Positions 59,531-64,000 of a DNA stretch of 64,000 bases are shown here, in pieces. The stretch is from Odiellus spinosus. Its lineage: Eukaryota; Arthropoda; Arachnida; Opiliones; Phalangiidae. The DNA is taken from NCBI GenBank assembly GCA_963920705.1, contig OY987227.1:13991602-14055601 (forward strand). The letters are read 5' to 3'. The position numbers and the translations under genes are program-made. The notes beneath the pieces were generated by a model. That model made no database searches. It saw only the letters and a list, made by a program, of their open reading frames with translations, and was not told the DNA's origin. The first letter of the stretch is position 1; the number at the start of each line of letters is the position of its first letter.

Positions 59531-60062
59531 CAATTAGGCTTAGTTATTTGATACCTTATAAATTAGGCTTAGTTATTTGATACCTTATAAGTTAGGCTTA
59601 GTCACTTGATACATTATAAAATTATGCTTATTGTCTTGGTATATTATAAAATAAGGCTTAGTAACTTGATATAAAATTAGGCTTACTCACTCGATACGTT
59701 ATAAAATTAGGCTTCGTCACTTGATACGTTATAAAATTAGGCTTAGTCACTTGATACGTTATAAAATTAGGCTTAGTCACTTGATACGTTATAAAATTAG
59801 GTTTAGTCACTTGATACGTTATAAAATTAGGTTTAGTCACTTGATACGTTGTAAAATTAGGCTTAGTGACTTGATACATTATAAAATTAGGCTTAGTGAC
59901 TTGATACATTATAAAATTAGGCTTAGTGACTTGATACATTATAAAATTAGGCTTAGTGACTTGATACATTATAAAATTAGGCTTAGTGACTTGATACATT
60001 ATAAAATTAGGCTTAGTGACTTGATACATTATAAAATTAGGATAAGTAACTTGATGAATTTA
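59531..60062. repeat. 30-bp minisatellite, about 18 units, TTAGGCTTAG core
   Basis: Consensus unit: AAATTAGGCTTAGTGACTTG then ATACATTATA. The middle to right part is nearly perfect; the left 150 bp are degraded. Two sub-families differ at CACTTGATACGTT versus GACTTGATACATT and occupy separate blocks, which implies stepwise expansion. Because 30 is divisible by three, open frames of about 120 codons appear on both strands; they are artefacts. Confidence 0.95.
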
Positions 60063-60773
60063 AAATTAAACATTTTATAAAATATGTTTTTTATATTTCA
60101 GCATATTCAAAACAAAAAGGGAAAAACCGATGACAAAAATGTCTCATTGAATCCTCAAACTCACACCCCCTTTAATTAAAAAGAAAACTAAGCGATTGTT
60201 TTTGATGGCAGCACAATACATTCGCATTCATAAAATAGGGGCAAAATAGCAAATATATAAAAAAAGTAGAAAAATATATGCCACGGTTAACCGGCTTTGT
60301 GTATATATTTATACTTTAAATTTTAACGCGATTTATTTTCTCGAAAATTTAAACTTTTCACTAAGGCATGTTTTTATAGAAATAAAATTTTCGCGAACAG
60401 TTATTATCGAAAAGGGTTTTCCGAAACCGTCAAAATTTTGAATGTTTCTAGTCAAATAAAAATGAGGGTGCTACGCCGGCTCACCAAGGTTATTCGAAAG
60501 ATAAAACAGTTTGATCTCAAAATATGATTTAAAGGGATAGTGTCACGAATTAAGAAAGAAAAGTAATTTTAAGGTTCACTTCGAATACATCCTTCAAAAT
60601 TGCGTAACTTTAATAAACCACTCCTCATCACGTAATTAGTAGCCTCACTAATGACTTCAGACTTTGGAACTTTTATATATCAAACGTTCGTAACTATTTC
60701 CTAAAAAGGAATTAACGGTCAATAGCGTAACGATCAAAGAAAACCGCGTAACAGCTGGCGTGCATAAGCGTCC

Positions 60774-60868
60774 TCTAAAGGTAAACAGTGCTGGTAAAAG
60801 TAGTAACTAACAAAACCAGATGCGCATCTGCCCGTGCTTTATCCGTATCAATCACGCACTAGGTTTTG
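60774..60868. repeat. Diverged half of the TCCTCTAACGG MITE family
   Basis: It starts TCCTCTAAAGGTAAACAGTG and contains CAGATGCGCATCTG, a perfect palindrome, and GCTTTATCC. It is related to 34358-34486. It ends abruptly at the TTAA where the next MITE begins. Confidence 0.5.
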
Positions 60869-61270
60869 TTAAATGGAAACTTGAAGCTAAAATGGAACAG
60901 CTTTTGAATTTATTTTTGAAATGACCATTCCAAAAAAGCTATTTGAGAATTTTTTCACAATTTTTAGACACGTTTTTGGTCTAAAGTTTGCTAAAATTTC
61001 TATAAAAGTAAATATAAATTCGGACCAATCATATTATTTCGGCCTTCAACAGCGTTTGTAATGCCTTAACATTAAAAGAATAGGCTCGCGTTTGAGAAGG
61101 CTGAAATAATATGATTGGTCCTTTATATTTATTTTACAGAACTTTTAACAAACTTTAGAAATTAATTTAAACACTAAAAACTGAAAAAATTCTAAAATAC
61201 GTTTTTTGGCATGGTGATTCGAAAATAAATTCAAAAGCTGTTTCATTTTTAGTTCCAAGTTTCCCTTTAA
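60869..61270. repeat. Complete TTAA-bounded foldback MITE, ~180-bp arms
   Basis: TTAAATGGAAACTTGAAGCT at the left and the reverse of GTTCCAAGTTTCCCTTTAA at the right. The long arms include TGGAACAGCTTTTGAATTTA, TTTAGACACGTTTTTGG and GACCAATCATATTATTTC with their complements. The central loop is about 60 bp (near 61044-61098). TTAA at both edges suggests a piggyBac-like target, but no transposase of this family is present. Partial copies: 4440-4590 and 46709-46787. Confidence 0.75.
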
Positions 61271-61813
61271 GATAAACTTTTGATGACATTCAAAAACTAA
61301 ATTTGTTTTTTTCCGAGACATTAATAACAATAGAACGACTGTTTACATCTCGCGGAACAAAGCTATAATCATAAACAATAAATATGATATCATAGTTCAA
61401 AGTTTTTCCCGGGGCTAAAATTGCTCTCGCGGTTTTGAAATTCTAATTTACTTCTTACGTTTTTGGTCGAATAATTAACGTTAATTAATCTAACTCCCTC
61501 GTTATCGTAACTTAATTAAGGTTAATATAAGCTCGTTAAGGCGCTCGAATATATACGTACTAATACGAGGGGGTGTCGCTTTACGACCGCTGTGGGCCAA
61601 ACTTTTGATATTTTTGGTTTTAAGGGCAACTTTTGTTCCTACATATAAATGATAAAATAAAACAAGCACCCACGCCAAACGGCTCGCGTTCTAATTTAAG
61701 AAATTGCCGGGGAAACATTTATGTTCGCGCTTCGTCGCCCGGACAATCTTAAAGGGATTGCGAAGCTTCGGAATTGATTATATTTTTAATTATCAATCAA
61801 TGATTTCATTTTA

Positions 61814-62333
61814 TTAAAGGGATAATGGAGAAGATTAGAAGCGTAAATATTTTGATAAAATGTTGTTAAAACTCAATGAACGGTCCTCTTTAATTTACAA
61901 TTAACAAATTTGGGTCAGCTAAGCCTAAATCTATTTTAATAAGCGTAATAACGTCAACTTCAAACACATTTTTTTCCTTAAAATAATATACGTAATGTCT
62001 ACTTTCTAATGGTGTAATCGGTTTATGCCTGGGAGGTCTCGGAGAAAAGTTACGGCCATTTGAATTTCAATATAAGGGCTCATTTTTGGACTTTTGCTTG
62101 ATTTCTATCGAGTGGCGAAACATAATTTTATGATATTAAAATAATGTACGGAATGTCTTTCTAACGATGCAATAGATTTATGTCTAGTAGGTCGCTGAGA
62201 AAAGTTACGGCTATTTTCATTTTAGGCTTAAATTGCTGAATTTCAACTTTGTTAATTAATTGTAAATTAAAGAGAAATTTAATTTGGCCAGTTTAAAAAT
62301 AACACGCGTTACTCGTCTTCATTATCGCTTTAA
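61814..62333. repeat. TTAA-bounded MITE, AAAGGGATAATGGAGA termini
   Basis: Left arm TTAAAGGGATAATGGAGAAG...TCTTTAATTTACAATTAACA and right arm its diverged complement (AGCGATAATGAAGACGAG in reverse). The interior has two copies of a GTCT..TTTCTAA...GAGAAAAGTTACGG(C)CATTT segment spaced about 155 bp. It is the better-preserved relative of 319-1008 and of the fragment at 1365-1640. Confidence 0.7.
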
Positions 62334-64000
62334 GCCCCTGACAATGTGAGATATAAAAATATGAAAAATATAAGTGTCACCTTATGTTATTTTCCCAAAG
62401 ATCCTAGTACAGTCAAAGAATGGGAGCCGATATTATTCTACAAAACCTTTTTTTTTTATAAATCAATACTTCTATCCGTTCTAGGTTTTGGCGCGGAAAC
62501 AAGGTTAAAAACAATTTCGGGCAAAACCAGGGACTAACGGAAGTTTGGATTTTGTGTTGGCCACCATGCAGGGACTGGGAAAAATGGCCAACAGGAAATG
62601 GTTTATCTAATACACAACGTCGATGGGAAATGCGCCCTATGACAAAGACCCGATATGGTACTACATACATTTGAGGAACTTGAGGACTAATTATTATGCT
62701 CAAAATTTATGTCTTACGTTATTTCCAAGGGCGTATTTCGCGTCAACGTTTAGTGTTGTAAAAATACCACGTGTGTAAAGTGGATGTTCACGCGGCATTC
62801 CACCAAATCGGTGAATCACGCTGTAGCTTTGACTTTACTAAAGCAGTTACGTAACCGAGTACGTATTTAATATTACCAAAGGCTGTAATCAGTTACGTAA
62901 TAGCGTAATTGAAGTTATTAAAGATTTTAGAGGAGTGGTTCAGGGCTGTCGATTGGTGGGGTTGAGAATACATTTTATCAACTTGAAATAATAATTTTTC
63001 CAACTGAGTTTGTTTAAAATTGGTTGGGGAGTTCCCCCGTGTCTTCGCCCCTGAAGTGGTTAACCCCTCGGCATTCCAGGGTGTTGAAATTAATTGGTGG
63101 TTGAAAAAATATTCCGAATTAATTTCAAAGCATTTCACCCTCCCTTTAATTTAAAATCGAGGAAATTTGTATAAATTAAGATATTTTTGCCAATAACGAA
63201 TTAACTTGGAGAGAAAATGGGGTATCAGTATTTACAGGGTGCTCGTTTACCGAAAAAAAGGTGGGTTATAATACAAGAAATGGAAAATCACGTGATCTAC
63301 GTATAAGTGGTCAAACCGGGCTGAAACTTTAGTACCCTTTTTTTGACAGAGCCAGCCAAATATATCGATAAAATATTACCATGTACATGTTTACACTGTA
63401 GTCGTTATATCCACTATATATTATATAACGTAATATACTAACTCAGAGAATTCAGTACGTTTAAAGCTTCCAACTTTACGATTTGATTCCTTATAGAAGG
63501 AAGTAATAGGTTTGCGCGCATTGACATCTTTAAATGGGATGATTTCAAGGATTCACTTCGATCTATGATGCTCTACATTTATATTTTCATTCGGAGTTTT
63601 CTAAGTTATCACAGCGCGCAATATTGTTATTCTAAGTTTAGCTACGGTGAAAATTGAGACTGGTCTTCGAATTAACGGGGACTATGGGTTATCCATCTGG
63701 CTAATTGGATTAACGAGTGATTATGGATTCTAGAAGAATACATTTTCCCCAATGCGCACCCAAACAATAGTCGATGTTAGTGCAGAATTGATAATGTAGC
63801 GACATTATAGGCTATGTCATCTCGAATTGGCAGCGAGGAAAAAGCTACTATCTAAATAAATAAATGGGAGACCTAAAAAGGTAGCTTAACTTGGTACGCG
63901 CTGAAAATTCAAAGTGGAATTTACATAAACTAGCATTTGGAAGAAACCCGAGTTTATTAGTGGTCTTAAAGGGATACAAAAACGCCCCAAATATTTTATA
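62334..64000. other. No gene supported
   Basis: At 62825-62910 there is a segment (GAGTACGTATTTAATATTAC followed by CAAAGGCT) related to 48735-48790, and near 63054 AGTGGTTAACCCCTCGG parallels 48795-48818. These suggest a poorly defined dispersed repeat. Open frames at 62413-62703 and 62893-63138 (minus) show no recognisable motif. The final 800 bp show nothing I can name. Confidence 0.4.

Noticed and set aside
59658-60080. Open frames of about 120 codons on both strands (YQVTKPNFI and IRLSDLIHYK repeats)
   Set aside because: They are produced by a 30-bp minisatellite whose unit happens to lack stops.

Overview
The window is an AT-rich animal (metazoan) nuclear region, most likely arthropod and probably insect. 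Its genes have spliced GT-AG introns from about 60 bp to 8.7 kb, animal signalling families, and a high density of short inverted-repeat (MITE-like) DNA elements. I saw no bacterial features, no CRISPR array, no convincing rRNA or tRNA gene, and no element with recognisable reverse transcriptase or capsid coding.

Four protein genes are supported, all in the left half. (1) 1-10342, plus strand: 3' part of a TWIK/KCNK1-type two-pore potassium channel, five exons, 5' end outside the window. (2) 11735-12421, minus: an 88-aa, four-exon coiled-coil and tail-anchor protein matching the CCDC167 family; its exons are very short and I assembled them by eye. (3) 12938-16221, minus: a secreted or surface protein of about 1056 aa with three successive low-complexity repeat blocks (VTIIFE-type, VLEKPTANP, VLEQPPPASYR) and a six-cysteine EB-like module. 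(4) 19926-32753, minus: an MSK (RPS6KA5/4, JIL-1 type) double kinase, nine exons seen, first coding exon(s) not found; one intron is 8.7 kb. The channel is convergent with the three minus-strand genes.

From about 32.8 kb to 64 kb I find no gene I can defend. This half is intron or intergenic DNA holding MITEs in several families, a 1.4-kb TA-flanked DNA transposon with 29-bp ends and internal GTCCG repeats, a 0.5-kb tetranucleotide microsatellite, a 30-bp/40-bp minisatellite rich in TTAGGCTTAG, a diverged ~150-bp repeat field with E-boxes, and GC-richer patches (43.1, 49.5 and 54.3 kb) with promoter-like motifs.

Most notable: a perfect 128-bp inverted repeat in the introns flanking channel exons 2-4, which total exactly 540 nt and are phase-matched, a layout that could drive exon circularisation or in-frame skipping; the triple-block repeat protein; and a GC-rich segment at 54.1-54.5 kb bounded by 34-bp perfect inverted repeats and carrying an RFX-type X-box.
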